Positions 22,936-32,223 of a stretch of DNA of 64,000 bases are shown here, piece after piece; positions within the stretch are counted from its first letter, which is position 1, and the number at the start of each line of letters is the position of its first letter. The notes beneath the pieces were generated by a model, which searched no databases, had not been told where the DNA came from, and saw only the letters and a program-made list of their open reading frames with translations. A program made the position numbers and the translations under genes. Source of the stretch: Melitaea cinxia. Lineage: Eukaryota > Arthropoda > Insecta > Lepidoptera > Nymphalidae. The stretch covers positions 2,673,501 through 2,737,500 of the forward strand of contig NC_059409.1 of the NCBI RefSeq assembly GCF_905220565.1. Direction: 5' to 3'.

Positions 22936-22978
22936 AGATGCCTGATGATGGTCCAATAAAGGATCGAAACGTCGCATG
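22936..22978 (+). ncRNA. Hammerhead-like motif, right arm
   Basis: ATGC (22938-22941) can pair with GCAT (22974-22977) as stem I. Core box CTGATGA lies at 22942-22948. GGTCC/GGATC (22950-22954 with 22961-22965) closes a six-base loop as stem II. GAAA (22966-22969) is followed by CGTC, giving a cleavage-type GTC directly before stem I. ACGT is self-complementary, which would let stem III form between two molecules, as described for Penelope-element hammerheads. One oddity is an unpaired T (22949) between the core box and stem II, which may lower activity. No activity is shown. Confidence 0.5.
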
Positions 22979-23071
22979 AATTTGCAATTGGTGGTTTGAT
23001 TGGCACCCTATGTCCACTTTCCTGCTAATCGTCAAGAATATTTATAATAAATGGACACAACGATAAATAAG

Positions 23072-23487
23072 GCAATTCTAAAACTTTCATTGTCTAAAAG
23101 TGTCCCAAGATTTTTTGACGGCATTGCGTGTAACCAGTGACCTGACTCTTTATTTGACACAGCTAGAAGCCTGGCACGGTTTTTGTCACTTGTAAGATTT
23201 TGCGTCAAACTTATATGAGTATTGTGAACTATTGGTATATCCCAAAGTTTTTGTTTTGTAACGTCCTTCGGGATATCGCCATTAGGACACATTAACTTCC
23301 AGTTTTGTATTGCATCTGTAGCATCTGTAATTTGGACTGAATTAGATTTTAAGATGTCAGAACATAAACCCTTGATACTATGCACAGAAGCAAGAAACGC
23401 AGGAAGAGCGACACTAGAAATTTTTCTCACGCCGATGCCACCATCTCTAAATGGTAAAGTAGCTTGGGGTCCATGAATTTTCATCAA
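23072..23487 (-). pseudogene. Retrotransposon ORF, middle part after the frameshift
   Basis: In the shifted frame this part reads GPQATLPFRDGGIGVRKISS at its start and GTLLDNESFRIAL at the end, where the palindromic insertion interrupts it. The first block matches the usual region after the RT thumb (W-x-QA-x-LP...GG-x-G-x-R) in this element type. The last residues overlap the FRIAL of the downstream part across the target-site duplication, so upstream and downstream parts were once continuous. The frame then runs a few codons into the insertion and stops. Confidence 0.8.
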
Positions 23488-25282
23488 AAGATAAATTTAG
23501 AATTTTTTCTAATGAATTTTTTAAAGTGGCATCAAGTTTTTCGGTCATTCCAGGAAATTTCCAAATTGGGCTTGCGCGTAAAATATACATTAATTTTGGG
23601 ACAAATAGACAATATTTTAATATAGTGTAGGCAATATGAGAATTTAGAGTGCCCAATTTGTTAGGTTTTTCAACAAATATTTTAATTTTATTATCCAAAA
23701 TTGGCTGTATGCCTTCATCAAAAAGTGGTGCACCTAGAAGACAAAGTGTACTTCTTTGAAGTATTTTTAAATTAGGAGCAATTTTATTAAATAATTCCGT
23801 TGCCAAATTAATTTTGAAAAGTGATAGAATATCTGTGAAAAAAATTTCACATTTTGAAAAATTTAATTTGAGACCAATTTTACCAAACTCGTTTTTAATT
23901 TTGATTAAGTCTTCAACGACATCGTCTACTTTACCTCCTATGGTTCCATCATCTAGGTACCATATGTTCAATTTTGATTTTAAATTTGAGATACATTTGT
24001 GGATACCTAGACTAAAAAGAGCCGAACCTAGTGGGTCTCCTTGCTGAACGCCGACATTAAAAAAAAATGTATTTTCGCCAAAAAGTAGTTTAGATGGTGA
24101 ACTGTAACATTGCCAAACATAAGGATAAATTTCAGGAAGATGTAATGAAACTTCATTAAGCAAGGTTGCTCTGTCTAAAGAATTAAAAGCATTCTTTACA
24201 CCAACTTTCAGCAGAACTTCAGCCTCATTACTTTTTAAAAAAGTACGAGCCGCGTGAACTGCTGCTTCACAGCCTCCTTTGCTTCCAAAGCCCAATTGTA
24301 TTGGTTGAAATTTTGTTTTTAGGCTGGAGACTATGTGTCTACATGCCAATTTAGACGCCAGACGGCGAAATGTGGTCCCAATAGCAATTGGACGGATACT
24401 ACCATCTTTTTTGTTAAAGGCACATAGTCTTGCACCGTAAATATGAGACAAAAAAGATGAAGATACCTTTCCAGATAACATGAAATTACAAAGATTGGTT
24501 ATGTCATTCAAGAGAGCCCTGCCAGCGTCACCGGCTGAGACACTCACAAGATCTTTAAGATGTTGTGGTGTGATGCCGTCTATGCCGCTAGCAGAGCCAC
24601 TTGTGAACGACATAATTGCAGCATAGGTGTCTTCATCTTTAACCTGTAAAACATTATTGAAAATAGGTGGATTTGGGAGCAAGGACGCCGGATTCGGTAA
24701 GGGATGCTTTTCGCGTAAGGCTTCTAGCGTTTTATTATCAAAAGGTGCGAGGGTATCACTAGAGAAAAGAATGCGAGCTGCATTCTTAAGATCTCCATCC
24801 ATTGCTTTATTTTCAATAATTTTACTAGAATCAGAATATAAAGGTCGTGGGTTTTTAGGAATGATAATCGGAATGTCTAACAAGCTATTCTGTTTTAATT
24901 TAGTTGATAAAGAACCATTTTTGGTTTTATCAACATGTAAAAATTTGTAGGAAAACAAAAAAAGATTTTGCCAGGCCGAATCAGTGTCCGAAATACATTT
25001 TTTAATCACAGATGATAGTGATCTAGCTAGAGACATCCTCGCTCCTCTAGGAACTCGTTTAACAAGCGGGATATTTTGGTGACATTTTAAAATAAATTTT
25101 TCAAATGGAACCGAATTATTATCACTGGTTACGATTGATGAATGCACTAATGGATCGCTGTGGCAACGGGTGGTGTGAATTTTTAAGCCTTTGCGGCCCC
25201 TAAACAACTTTCCGTTAGTGCATTCTGGACAAGTAAAAAGTTCTGGTTGAGATACATTGGTTGTTTTAAAACTATTTGACAT
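23447..25282 (-). CDS. Non-LTR retrotransposon ORF: zinc finger and reverse transcriptase
   Basis: A 611-codon frame from ATG at 25282. Residues 18-41 form a C2H2 finger (C18, C21, H36, H41), expected to bind target DNA. The RT domain spans roughly residues 220-520: GIDGITPQHLKDL, then KDGSIRPIAIGTTFRRLASK (motif 1-2 region), GFGSKGGCEAAVHAART, motif A KVGVKNAFNSLDR at about 358-370, FNVGVQQGDPLGSALFSLG (motif B) and YLDDG at 442-446 (motif C). Motif A has Gly361 (GGT, 24200-24202) where the catalytic Asp is expected, so the RT is probably inactive even without the other lesions. The frame ends early (SYFTI) because of the shift at 23466-23469. The plus-strand frames 23814-24047 and 24627-24950 are shadows. 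Confidence 0.88.
   Translation of the reverse strand: MSNSFKTTNVSQPELFTCPECTNGKLFRGRKGLKIHTTRCHSDPLVHSSIVTSDNNSVPFEKFILKCHQNIPLVKRVPRGARMSLARSLSSVIKKCISDTDSAWQNLFLFSYKFLHVDKTKNGSLSTKLKQNSLLDIPIIIPKNPRPLYSDSSKIIENKAMDGDLKNAARILFSSDTLAPFDNKTLEALREKHPLPNPASLLPNPPIFNNVLQVKDEDTYAAIMSFTSGSASGIDGITPQHLKDLVSVSAGDAGRALLNDITNLCNFMLSGKVSSSFLSHIYGARLCAFNKKDGSIRPIAIGTTFRRLASKLACRHIVSSLKTKFQPIQLGFGSKGGCEAAVHAARTFLKSNEAEVLLKVGVKNAFNSLDRATLLNEVSLHLPEIYPYVWQCYSSPSKLLFGENTFFFNVGVQQGDPLGSALFSLGIHKCISNLKSKLNIWYLDDGTIGGKVDDVVEDLIKIKNEFGKIGLKLNFSKCEIFFTDILSLFKINLATELFNKIAPNLKILQRSTLCLLGAPLFDEGIQPILDNKIKIFVEKPNKLGTLNSHIAYTILKYCLFVPKLMYILRASPIWKFPGMTEKLDATLKNSLEKILNLSFDENSWTPSYFTI
23466..23469 (-). other. One-base frameshift site in the retrotransposon ORF
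   Basis: A run of four G on the plus strand (four C in sense). The conserved Trp lies in the upstream frame and the following Gln-Ala-x-Leu-Pro lies in the next frame, so one extra base in this run explains the break. A sequencing error in a homopolymer is possible but the run is short. Confidence 0.75.
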
Positions 25283-25335
25283 AATATCGCACTAAACAAT
25301 GTACACTTAATTACACACACATAAAGTCACTATAA

Positions 25336-25425
25336 TGGCGTTGCTGCGGCGTCGGCAGCACGGAGACCCGCTGCAGGGGCACCCGGCTGCTTGCCTCAGG
25401 CCGCCGTCATCGCTCGGCAACGCCA
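25336..25425 (-). promoter_or_regulatory. Structured GC-rich 5' leader of the retrotransposon
   Basis: A 90-base GC-rich segment lies 54 bases upstream of the ORF start. Its ends, TGGCGTTGC (25336-25344) and GCAACGCCA (25417-25425), pair as a perfect 9-bp stem, and GCGGC/GCCGC can extend it inside. R2-type elements often carry a self-cleaving or ribosome-recruiting fold at this place. I cannot fit an HDV-type ribozyme with confidence, so only a structured leader is claimed. Confidence 0.6.
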
Positions 25426-25444
25426 CGCTCAGGAAATCTGAAAA

Positions 25445-26045
25445 AGAAAAAACGTTAAAGCGGAATCTTGTAATTTATATATAATTCCGATATTGTCGGA
25501 ATTATTTTATGCAATTCGATGTCAATTTAATAAAGAAATATGATCGAAATAATAAAATATAAAAATAAAATTTAGAGAGAATATTTTTGAAGTTGACATC
25601 AAATTGACAGGTTGTAAGTATTATCAATCAGTATTATAAATAAATAAGTAATCAATATTATAAATCATATTCATGCCATGTAAATAACACCCCATAATAG
25701 TTTTACTACAAAATAATTAAGTTGCCATTATTGCTTCGTATTACGTTGTAAGTTATAAAAATTTGAACTCAATTCATTTGATAATAAGGTATTAAGTTAA
25801 ATGTATTATAAAAATAATATCTTCCGTATAATATTAATTTGTGTATTCATTAATTTTTGTAATGGAGCTCGAGTAAAGAGTTTCGTTAGTGTCAATTTTC
25901 CAACTCACTTTGTTGACTGTTTTATATATGCTTCAATCCACTAGTAAATTATACAATACAGATTATAAAATTAACAGAGTAAAAATATTGTGAAATAAAA
26001 ATAAATAAAAGTAAAGCGCTGTAATCTAACAGTCTTATAACGTCC
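25445..26045. other. Unassigned AT-rich sequence
   Basis: No open frame or repeat recognised between the retrotransposon leader and the (ATT)n tail of the next LINE. Confidence 0.45.
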
Positions 26046-26049
26046 CATT

Positions 26050-26900
26050 GTCTTATTATTATTATTATTATTCTTGGACTTAATGGCTTTCAGTTGTGTC
26101 AGGAGGCACTGTCGATTTTGCCAATGTCACTTGGGATAGAAAAGATACGAAGGAGAACGATCAGTGTTGTTGAGATTGTAAGCTACATTGATTTTTGCAG
26201 ACAGAAAAAAAAGTCAGGTTTTTGTTGTTAAACCACAACCTGAAACAACAGACAGTAACATTAAAAGTACATCTAATATTTTAATTATATTATATATTAT
26301 ACAAACTATGAAAAGAAAAACAGGACGTTTACATAGTCTACCTACAACTTAATTTCTATATATTTACACAAAAATGCACAAAAGGAACTAAACACAAACA
26401 TTAACAAACATTCAACATATATAGGTCGAGGAATTTCACAGGGAAGGATGTCATAGATAGGATGGAGGAGTTTGGGGCAATTAAAGAGAATGTGGGATAC
26501 TGTATCTTCGTCAAGGTCACATTCACACAGCGAGTGGTCGCGAACTCTTATCACCAGGTGAACAGGTGAGCACGTGCGTCCCAGACGTAAACGACAAATT
26601 GTGGATTTGACTCTGCGGCTAGCATGTCTATAAAGAAAGAACCAAGGGCGTCTTGGAATGTCAGATTGTATTAATGAGTAAAACTTACCCATCTCCGATT
26701 TTGATGAATTCCAATGTAAGTGCCAGGATTTGTCCATCGAGGATTTGGCTAGATGTTGATGCAACCGGACTGTACAGCAGAATGTCTTCTTCTCTACTCA
26801 GGAGAAGGATTGGATAAGAATTTACTACGTTATTACATTGCAATTTGTGAAAGCAGGGATCAGATGTTGTGAATAACAATTTTATACATCTACACAATAC
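26050..26900 (-). pseudogene. LINE 3' end (Jockey/I/R1-like C-terminus), 5'-truncated
   Basis: A minus-strand frame ending at 26342 has 140 codons and includes STICRLRLGRTCSPVHLVIR and LCECDLDEDTVSHILFNCPK, the C-x-C-x8-H-x4-C knuckle found at the C-terminus of many APE-type LINE ORF2 proteins. A neighbouring frame (26685-26897, SREEDILLYSPVASTSSQIL) carries the preceding part, so a frameshift separates them. The 3' UTR runs to about 26075 and ends in a trinucleotide tail seen on the plus strand as (TTA)n at 26055-26072. Endonuclease and RT are absent. Confidence 0.7.
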
Positions 26901-27342
26901 TTTTGAAAATATGTGGCTTGTTGTGGGAAATGAGACAGGAACGAAGTTCCTTATTACATAAATATTAATTTCAAATTCTTGTCGAGGTAAAAGAAAATAG
27001 TTTTAGGGGTATATATTTTTATTCTGATTTTTTATCGAGTAAAATCGAAAACTACTCTACACAATTATCTTAACACTTTTATTTTATTCACAATGATTCA
27101 TAAATAATAATAATAACAGTGATCAGGTAGACTATACATTAGACACTGTATAGCGAACACATATAAGGGTATTTTCTTGCCGGCTAGGGTACTCGCATCG
27201 TCCCATCGTTCCAAAACAATTTCAAGTAATATCCTTTATTCTTCAGTCTGTTCATATAACAATTTTTGTCTTAAGATACCATAAATAAATAACATTTTCA
27301 CTTCACCAGACTAAATTTGTCTACCCCGCCAGCAATCTTTGA

Positions 27343-28086
27343 AGGGCAGATAGAGCTGTCATAGACATTTTTATCCGTAACATCTGTAACCCTTTTTACT
27401 ATTTTTACTGGTCACTTATAACACCCGTCATTTTTAATAACACCGTTATTAATTACAGCGATAAAGTAAAAAATCTCGGTATAATTTTTGACAGTCACCT
27501 CTCGTGGACACATCAACTGAGTGAGTTAAGTCGCAAATTATTCGCAGCTATCGGATCCCTCCGCCGGCTTCAATATTTTCTTCCTATCCCTACCAAAATT
27601 GCGTTAGCACAGTCACTCCTACTACCGATTCTTGACTATGCTGATATTTGTTACCTAGATCTTAAAGAGGAGCAGTTAAATAAGCTTGAGCGCCTCCAGA
27701 ATCTCTGCATACGGTTCATGTTTGGTCTTCGCAAATATGACCATGTCTCCGATTTTCGCAATCAACTCAAGTGGCTCCCTATCCGCTTTCGCAGGAACAC
27801 TCACATCCTTTCTTTACTATATTGTGTACTTTTCCATCCAGATACACCGCTTTATCTAAAAAATCGCTTTGAGTTTCTCTGTGACACTCATGAACGTTCC
27901 CTCAGGTCATCTTCAACCTTAACACTCAAAACTCCTTCTCATACTACTTCCTTTTATTCAAACTTCTTTTCTGTTAAAGCTGTACAACTTTGGAACTCTC
28001 TTCCTCTCTCTATAAGAAAAGCTCAATCTCTTGCTTGTTTTAAAAAATATCTAAAGGCGCATTTTTTGTCACTAAATACCTCATAA
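27343..28086 (+). pseudogene. LINE reverse transcriptase C-terminal half, 5'-truncated
   Basis: Open for 247 codons after a TGA at 27340. The clear match is KVKNLGIIFDSHLSWTHQLS, then LLLPILDYADICYLDL, LERLQNLCIRFMFGLRKYDH and WNSLPLSIRKAQSLACFKKY, the thumb and C-terminal domain of CR1/Jockey-group LINE RT after the catalytic core. No internal stop occurs, so the fragment is young, but the endonuclease and catalytic motifs are missing through 5' truncation. A 3' UTR of about 340 bases follows with AATAAA at about 28419 and an (ATT)n tail. Confidence 0.8.
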
Positions 28087-28448
28087 ATATCGTTATCAGC
28101 TTCATAAATATATATATTATGTAGTATTTGCTTATGTAGTATATATGTATATATTTATTTGTATATATGTATGTGTATGTATATTGTGTGTATATGTATG
28201 TGTATATGTATATTTACTTCTGTTAATATCATACTGCTTGTTAACTATACGCCAATTCTTTATCAACTGTTTGTACACTTCCCTCCCGCTTCTCTTTTTC
28301 TTCGCTATGTCCTATGCCCAAAGGTTGTCTGGAAGAAATCGCTCTTAGCGATAAGACCTCCTTTGTACATCTTTCTTTTCATGTATCACTTTTTTGTAAT
28401 GTTTCTTTGTGGTGTACAATAAAGAGTATTTATTATTATTATTATTTT
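28087..28448 (+). other. 3' UTR and (ATT)n tail of the LINE
   Basis: T-rich, with repeated TATATGTATGTGTATG near 28145-28210, the GGTGTACAATAAAGAGTAT terminal block, and TTATTATTATTATTATT at 28428-28447. The same terminal block (GGTGTACAATAAAG) is at 62971. Open frames of 61-87 codons here are not genes. Confidence 0.7.
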
Positions 28449-28524
28449 CGGCAAATTACTTTACTTACTTTTCAGTCACCAATACATCAGCAAAACTGAT
28501 TAAGCAAGAACTTTTCTCATATAC

Positions 28525-28770
28525 GTAGATAAGTGAGGTAGGGTACAGCCGGATATATCCTGCTCAAAATCTGGAACAGCCAGACTGGGGAAGTACCTTG
28601 ATCTTACAGAAGATCACAGCAAAATAATACTACTTTCATTCAGTATTGTGTTGCTGTGGTGGGTACGGTGGTGAACAGAGTTCCCGAAGGAGATTGGAGT
28701 AGAGTCGGCAACGCGCTTGCGATGCTTCTGCTGTTGCCGCGTCGGCCTACCGTATAGATATAGATATTTT
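28525..28770 (+). repeat. Interspersed repeat, family 2, 3'-truncated
   Basis: GAGGTAGGGTACAGCCGGAT, CTGCTCAAAATCTGGAACAG, CTTACAGAAGATCACAGCAA and GTCGGCAACGCGCTTGCGAT occur in family order. It ends near GTCGGCCTACCGTATAG without the A-rich tail. Confidence 0.8.
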
Positions 28771-29269
28771 TGTCAATCTAGCGATATAAAAAGGCCTTGT
28801 TAATTCTAGTGGAATATTTATAAGCTAACTTGTTAAAATAAATTATTATAATAGTATCGTACAATATACAAAGGACTGAAACTCAAAATAACTCTTACAA
28901 AACAAAGGTCCCTAATTTATTTACTCAAACACCAATGTTACAATATTTTTTTTTTCATGAATATTATCACTCGCTCTATTTGATAATACTCTGCGGTACT
29001 AATTTAATTATTATAACCGCAACCTATCCAGTCTCTTAACGTTTGGTCGGAATTTTCAATGCCTTTTCAATAATGCAGTACGTTATAAAGCTTCTAACTG
29101 AAAGTTATTTACATTATCCGGTAATATCTTGCCGATAGTGTTTCGTTGTTTATTGTTTGAAATTTAATTTTAAAAGTTTATTTAGTTGTTAAATTCTAAG
29201 AAACTAGGTGATTTTTGAAGTAAAGCTCTTTCTCTAATAGCCAGTAACGTTTCGTATATCTAAGAAACA

Positions 29270-29345
29270 GTACACGCCTATTGCCAAATAAGTTTCACTT
29301 CAGGCGCGTGATCTAAAGCACACTCGTTTTTTTTTTTGTGTTGTA
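29270..29345. repeat. Edge of the AAGCACACTCG repeat family
   Basis: GTTTCACTTCAGGCGCGTGA and CTAAAGCACACTCGTTTTTT match the distal part of the 49517-49685 repeat. A short relic of the same edge lies at 4425-4470. Confidence 0.5.
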
Positions 29346-29499
29346 ACGTTTTAAATCAATTTAATGATATAATAATATCTACACAATACACACACGGTCG
29401 TCTGTTCCTAAAGTAAATAACTTAATGCTTGTTATAGGAAACATCCGACTGGTATGTACTTCTACATATTTTTTTAATTCTTTTTTTCGATAAACATAC

Positions 29500-29640
29500 T
29501 TATAAATAATACATATATAAATAAATATTTATATTACACCCAGACTCGGGGTGAGAATCGAACCCACAACTCTCGGAGCAGAAAGCAGGGTCACTACAAA
29601 CTGCGCCAACGGGCTAGTCAGTCGGGCGAGTCTAATCAAT
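29500..29640 (-). mobile_element. tRNA-headed SINE fragment
   Basis: On the minus strand: AGCCCGTTGGCGCAGTTTGT (A box) and GTGGGTTCGATTCTCACC (B box) in tRNA spacing. The body beyond does not match family 1. A related fragment is at 41755-41835. The acceptor stem does not close, so it is not a tRNA gene. Confidence 0.7.
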
Positions 29641-29644
29641 GATG

Positions 29645-31045
29645 TTGAAACTGGAAATTAAACGAAAGTTTGTTCAAACAAACTATGTATTTAGGATATT
29701 TTTAAGCTAACGAACTAGTGTGACATGAAATAACTGAAAAACATAATAAAACATTTATCAAAGTTCAAATGGCATATCACTGAAAATTAAATTTAAAATT
29801 ATGATCAAAATAATTACTATATATTTCGAAAAACATTACGATCACTTTCATCAACATATATTTTTCGGACTAAATTTAAATTTCGAAACGAAATTCACAT
29901 CCTCAAAATCCATAAATTGTACTCGAGATGCCAAAATCAAAGATAAGTACAGTCAGTTACAAAAATTGAATCGCACGAAGCTAGCTGGCAAATAAATCCT
30001 ACACCCTTGTCAGCTTTCAAGATAAGTGGTCCAAGTTCTTTACCGTTCCAAACGTTTGTTTTATCTTAGTTAAGATCACGTAAATTTTTCTAATCTCACC
30101 CACTATTCCTTCTGACTGTACTCGGGATGTCCATTCTACTAATTGAAATGTTTAAAAGTTGTGTTTGTTTGTCTTAAATGAATATGCTTAAAATTTCCGT
30201 TATGTCTTGGGAAGATTTGTATTACTTTTATTAAATAAAACATGTTTAAGTAAAATTAATGACTAAGTAAACTCCAGAATGGCTGGATCAATTTTAGCAG
30301 ATATTTCTCTACTTTTCTTAAGATTTAAGTTGTTATGGAATAAAAAATTGAGAAAGTTTCAGAAAATGTAATAATTATTTCAACTGAACGCGTCTTACAG
30401 TTTCCTCGGGAGAACCACGTCGTCACACATCATAGTCGAAAAACAATTACAATACAAATAAATTTTATTGTACAACCAGAAACAATACATGTAACATAAA
30501 ATATGCAAGAAAAAAAACAATTAAAATAATAATTGTTTGTTTCCAAAAATTAAACAAGTACAATAGTATTTTATTAGAAGTAAGGACTTTAGTTAAGCAT
30601 TAGCTGAAACAAAAGCATCTACGACCAAACTATGAAGAGCCCCGGCTCTCAGTGCCCTATCCTGTTCTACCTATTTATATATTAGTATATCCATACAAAA
30701 TTCGTCTGCACATAGATTAATTTTTTAAATTATTTGTAACAGATTTACTATCTTAGATTTAAAAATCTAATTTAGAATTGGTAGACATAAAACTAAAACG
30801 AATTTTTGTACCTATTACATTTGTTTCAAATTATGAGAAAGTTTAAATTGTTTAGACGTTTGAACAAAATTGTACAAAATGGTTTTTTTTTATGCCGCTT
30901 TTTTTCTTAACTTTTCTCTAATACGTTTCTTATTATTTATTTACTTTTTTATTTGTTAATGATTGAAATGAGGGTAAAAAATAAAAAGTAAATTTTCTTC
31001 TAATTTGTAATCATTACATAGTATAAAACAAAGTTTTATGTATGC
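29645..31045. other. Unassigned AT-rich sequence
   Basis: One 64-codon frame (29801-29995) has no support. No repeat recognised apart from poly-A/T tracts. Confidence 0.45.
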
Positions 31046-31049
31046 TTAA

Positions 31050-31211
31050 TCTCTCTGTATGCTTAGATCTTTAAAACTACGCAACTGATTTTGATGCGGT
31101 TTTCTTTAGTAAATAGAGCGATTCCAGAGAAAAGTTTATATGTATAAAATATGCATAATATAGTAGAGGAAAACTGATAGCTTTTGCACCCGTACGAAGC
31201 CGGGTCGCTAG
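31050..31211 (+). mobile_element. Non-autonomous Helitron
   Basis: Starts TCTCTCTGTATGCTTAGATC after host A (31049) and ends CGAAGCCGGGTCGCTAG before host T (31212). The interior has the CTACGCAACTGATTTTGATG block often seen in these short elements. 162 bases, non-coding. Confidence 0.7.
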
Positions 31212-31369
31212 TTTTTCGTGTAAATCACTATTTTACGGAACTTGTGACACTATAACTGGCTTTTATAAAATTAATTAATTATTTAAATATTAAAACGAAT
31301 TATTTTATTTCACTAGCTAAAACAACAGACGTTGTTAGTTAGTTTATAATCGCTACACTTGGAAATTTC

Positions 31370-31681
31370 CTAAATTTCTCCGCAATTCCCCGCATTTTTT
31401 ATTCCGTGCCGTACCGTAACCTTACGCAAGGTATCATTTAGCGATTCATTTTTATTACTATTGATTATTAACAATCTTTTCCTACTTAGCAATCTGTTAC
31501 AGAACAGTCCACGATCTAACACGTCATCCGTCATGTTTTTATACTCTCGCTTGTCGAGAACAGTACGAGTAATTCGTTTTTGATCAGAGCTTGTTTCGAG
31601 TCGAAAAATAATTTTTAATGCTGACACTTTTAATTTATTATAGATTTTTAAATAAATATTTTTAGCTCTGCCAATTACCAA
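31370..31681 (-). other. 103-codon open frame without ATG start, unrecognised
   Basis: The frame begins at TTG and includes KRITRTVLDKREYKNMTDDV and NESLNDTLRKVTVRHGIKNA. It has a balanced composition and a clear C-terminal segment, unlike the random AT-rich frames nearby. The first in-frame ATG is midway. It may be a fragment of a repeat-encoded protein; no family is recognised and no splice signals were convincing. Confidence 0.25.
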
Positions 31682-32223
31682 TTCTACGAGTAGCTACATT
31701 TTTTTTATTCATAATCTTATAGTTAAAATTAATTTGCTTGATTTTTTTTATTCAAATTAGTGGAAATTCATTTTAATTTTGGTTCATTTAAATATACGAA
31801 AAAATAATAATAAATTGTTTTAAATTTATGTTTTTAGGATGAATTAACTCATTTGTTCTTATATAGCAAATAATGATAAAAATGAGGACAAAGCAAACTT
31901 AGATTCGTTCATTCATTTTTGTAATCTATTCATAGCTACTCATATTATCATGTTACTAAAAAACCAACTTAGATTCATATAGACTAAAGAACATTTACTT
32001 ACGTAGAGACTGTTACTGTTGGTAATGAAGTTTTTAAGGGATTTAAGATTTCAAACAAAAACCTTATTATTCAAAGTATCTCACGTTTATGGACCGCGTC
32101 TCACCCCCGTGTAGTTTGATTAAAACTGAATCCTTCTTATCTCCGCATACATTACCAGGATGCACGGAGACACAACAAAGGCGAGCTCGAACAAAACATA
32201 ACCTAATCTCATTCGTAAACAGC

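Larger units (their letters stand above)
21078..23071. mobile_element. 1994-bp palindromic, hammerhead-bearing insertion (Penelope-like, non-autonomous)
   Basis: Left arm 21078-22014 and right arm 22103-23042 are inverted copies of about 0.94 kb. Position sums shift by only 2 bases over the whole arm (a TA-run difference near 21690/22420), so identity is very high. The 88-bp spacer has three TTTTTGTGATTAT repeats. The right end has about 29 bases (TTTATAATAAATGGACACAA...) beyond the inverted repeat. A 12-bp duplication flanks the insert. Each arm carries one CTGATGA...GAAACGTC motif. No RT or GIY-YIG ORF is seen. Inverted terminal units, an asymmetric short extension, variable-length duplications and hammerhead motifs are known traits of Penelope-like elements. 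The assignment is inferred; a fold-back DNA element is the alternative. The mirrored 73-codon frames at 21141-21362 and 22756-22977 are shadows of the arms. Confidence 0.8.
20400..25440 (-). mobile_element. Near-full-length non-LTR retrotransposon of the restriction-like-endonuclease type
   Basis: Read on the minus strand the parts are: a structured GC-rich 5' leader (25336-25425), an ORF start at 25282, a C2H2 zinc finger, a reverse transcriptase with YLDD, a CCHC knuckle, an RPD...D endonuclease motif, a stop at 20450 and a short AT-rich 3' UTR to about 20400. This order (N-terminal zinc finger, RT, C-terminal CCHC plus restriction-like endonuclease, a single ORF of about 945 residues) is that of R2/NeSL-type elements. 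The exact clade is not assigned. The ORF is broken by a 1-base frameshift at 23466-23469 and by a 1994-bp insertion at 21078-23071. The 5' end and the duplication flanking the whole element could not be fixed. Confidence 0.8.

Noticed and set aside
21141..22977. Two identical 73-codon ORFs in opposite orientation plus a second mirrored pair, as a duplicated gene
   Set aside because: They are mirror images because they lie in the two arms of the palindrome. They start within the hammerhead-like block and have AT-driven composition.
25336..25425. HDV-like ribozyme call
   Set aside because: Only an outer stem and a partial inner stem could be drawn. The double-pseudoknot arrangement was not demonstrated, so it is kept as a structured leader only.
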